Part shown: in pieces, positions 7,491 through 7,598 of the stretch
How positions within the stretch are numbered: the first letter of the stretch is position 1
How the letters are laid out: each line of letters begins with the position of its first letter
Assembly: GCA_013820865.1 (NCBI GenBank)
Contig: JACDHU010000075.1
Coordinates: forward strand, 1-7,598
Reading direction: 5' to 3'
Length of the DNA: 7,598 nucleotides
Source of the DNA: Chloroflexota bacterium
GTDB lineage: Bacteria; Chloroflexota; Limnocylindria; QHBO01
Notes under the pieces: model-generated
The model's input: only the letters and a program-made list of their open reading frames with translations
The model's database searches: none
Told to the model about the DNA's origin: nothing
Position numbers and translations under genes: made by a program

Positions 7491-7515
7491 GGTTCGCTGT
7501 TGGCCGGCGGAACCG
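7448..7515 (-). promoter_or_regulatory. Alternative-pairing segments of the nusA leader
   Basis: Three minus-strand segments share complementarity. Segment A is CGGTTC (7510-7515), B is GCGAACCG (7490-7497), and C is CGGTTCGC (7448-7455), which is the loop of the terminator hairpin. B can pair with A over 6 bp or with C over 8 bp, both perfect, so A and C compete for B. This is the layout of a switch, but function is inferred and not shown. Confidence 0.4.
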
Positions 7516-7521
7516 AAACGG

Positions 7522-7550
7522 AGTATATCAGTCGAGCACCTTCGCCGCCA
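7522..7550 (-). promoter_or_regulatory. Candidate promoter of the nusA operon (-35 TGGCGG, 17-bp spacer, -10 TATACT)
   Basis: Minus-strand TATACT (7522-7527) matches the -10 consensus TATAAT at five of six positions. A hexamer 17 bp upstream, TGGCGG (7545-7550), is a poor -35; an 18-bp alternative, CTGGCG, is three of six to TTGACA. Transcription would start near 7515 and give a leader of about 120 nt holding the switch segments and terminator. Confidence 0.45.
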
Positions 7551-7564
7551 GCGCAGAGACGGAG

Positions 7565-7598
7565 TCAGCCGCTGATGAGTCGCTGGATGTCCTGGATG
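7565..7598 (-). CDS. C-terminal tail of an unidentified upstream gene (partial, uncertain)
   Basis: Reading in from the window edge, one minus-strand frame encodes IQDIQRLISG and stops at TGA 7565-7567, using GC-ending codons like the neighbouring genes. The stop lies just upstream of the candidate nusA promoter. It is too short to identify. It does not resemble the usual C-terminus of RimP, the gene that most often precedes nusA. The other two frames use less typical codons or lack a stop before nusA. Confidence 0.3.
   Translation of the reverse strand, partial: IQDIQRLISG

Noticed and set aside
6601..7575. A 324-codon + strand frame opposite nusA and its leader
   Set aside because: It is antisense to intact NusA, has the same His/Arg/Asp-rich composition and no family resemblance, and it crosses the leader terminator.
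7528..7598. Alternative frame for the upstream gene tail, ending at the TGA at 7528-7530
   Set aside because: It uses AGG, ACA and TCA codons unlike the neighbouring genes, and its stop overlaps the edge of the promoter candidate. The frame ending at 7565 fits better, though neither is secure.

Overview
This is a GC-rich bacterial window carrying one long, tightly packed gene block, all on the minus strand. Read in the direction of transcription (high to low coordinates) it is: the tail of an unidentified upstream gene, a leader with a candidate promoter and an intrinsic terminator, then nusA, ylxR (rnpM), infB, rbfA, a DHH-family nrnA, truB, ribF, rpsO, and the first 131 codons of pnp, which runs off the window at base 1. 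This is the widespread bacterial 'nusA-infB' transcription/translation cluster. The gene order with nrnA between rbfA and truB, the short IF2 N-terminus and the GC-rich codon use would fit Chloroflexota or another GC-rich phylum. That placement is a guess from general knowledge, since no database search was possible.

Layout: 7565-7598 holds a possible C-terminal tail of another gene. Bases 7396-7564 form the nusA leader, with a weak promoter candidate at 7522-7550 and a strong terminator-like hairpin with a U-tract at 7428-7464. Two upstream segments can pair with each other or with the terminator loop. From nusA to ribF (7395 to 987) the genes overlap by 4 to 20 nt or are 10 nt apart, so they almost certainly share one mRNA and are translationally coupled. 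A 122-nt gap (865-986) precedes rpsO and holds a hairpin and a possible weak promoter. A 182-nt gap (395-576) precedes pnp and holds two GC-rich hairpins and a 13-bp tandem repeat that starts in the rpsO stop codon.

How the genes fit together: NusA acts on elongating RNA polymerase, and RnpM/YlxR is an RNA-binding modulator. IF2 starts translation, RbfA matures the 30S subunit, and S15 is a primary 16S rRNA binder. TruB makes the pseudouridine at tRNA position 55. NrnA and PNPase degrade RNA at the oligonucleotide and polymer stages. RibF makes FMN and FAD.

I found no mobile element, CRISPR array, tRNA or rRNA gene, phage gene or defence gene, and the protein content is ordinary housekeeping. 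The observations most worth a second look are regulatory: the attenuator-like nusA leader, the identical promoter geometry ahead of nusA and rpsO, and the stop-codon-spanning tandem repeat after rpsO.
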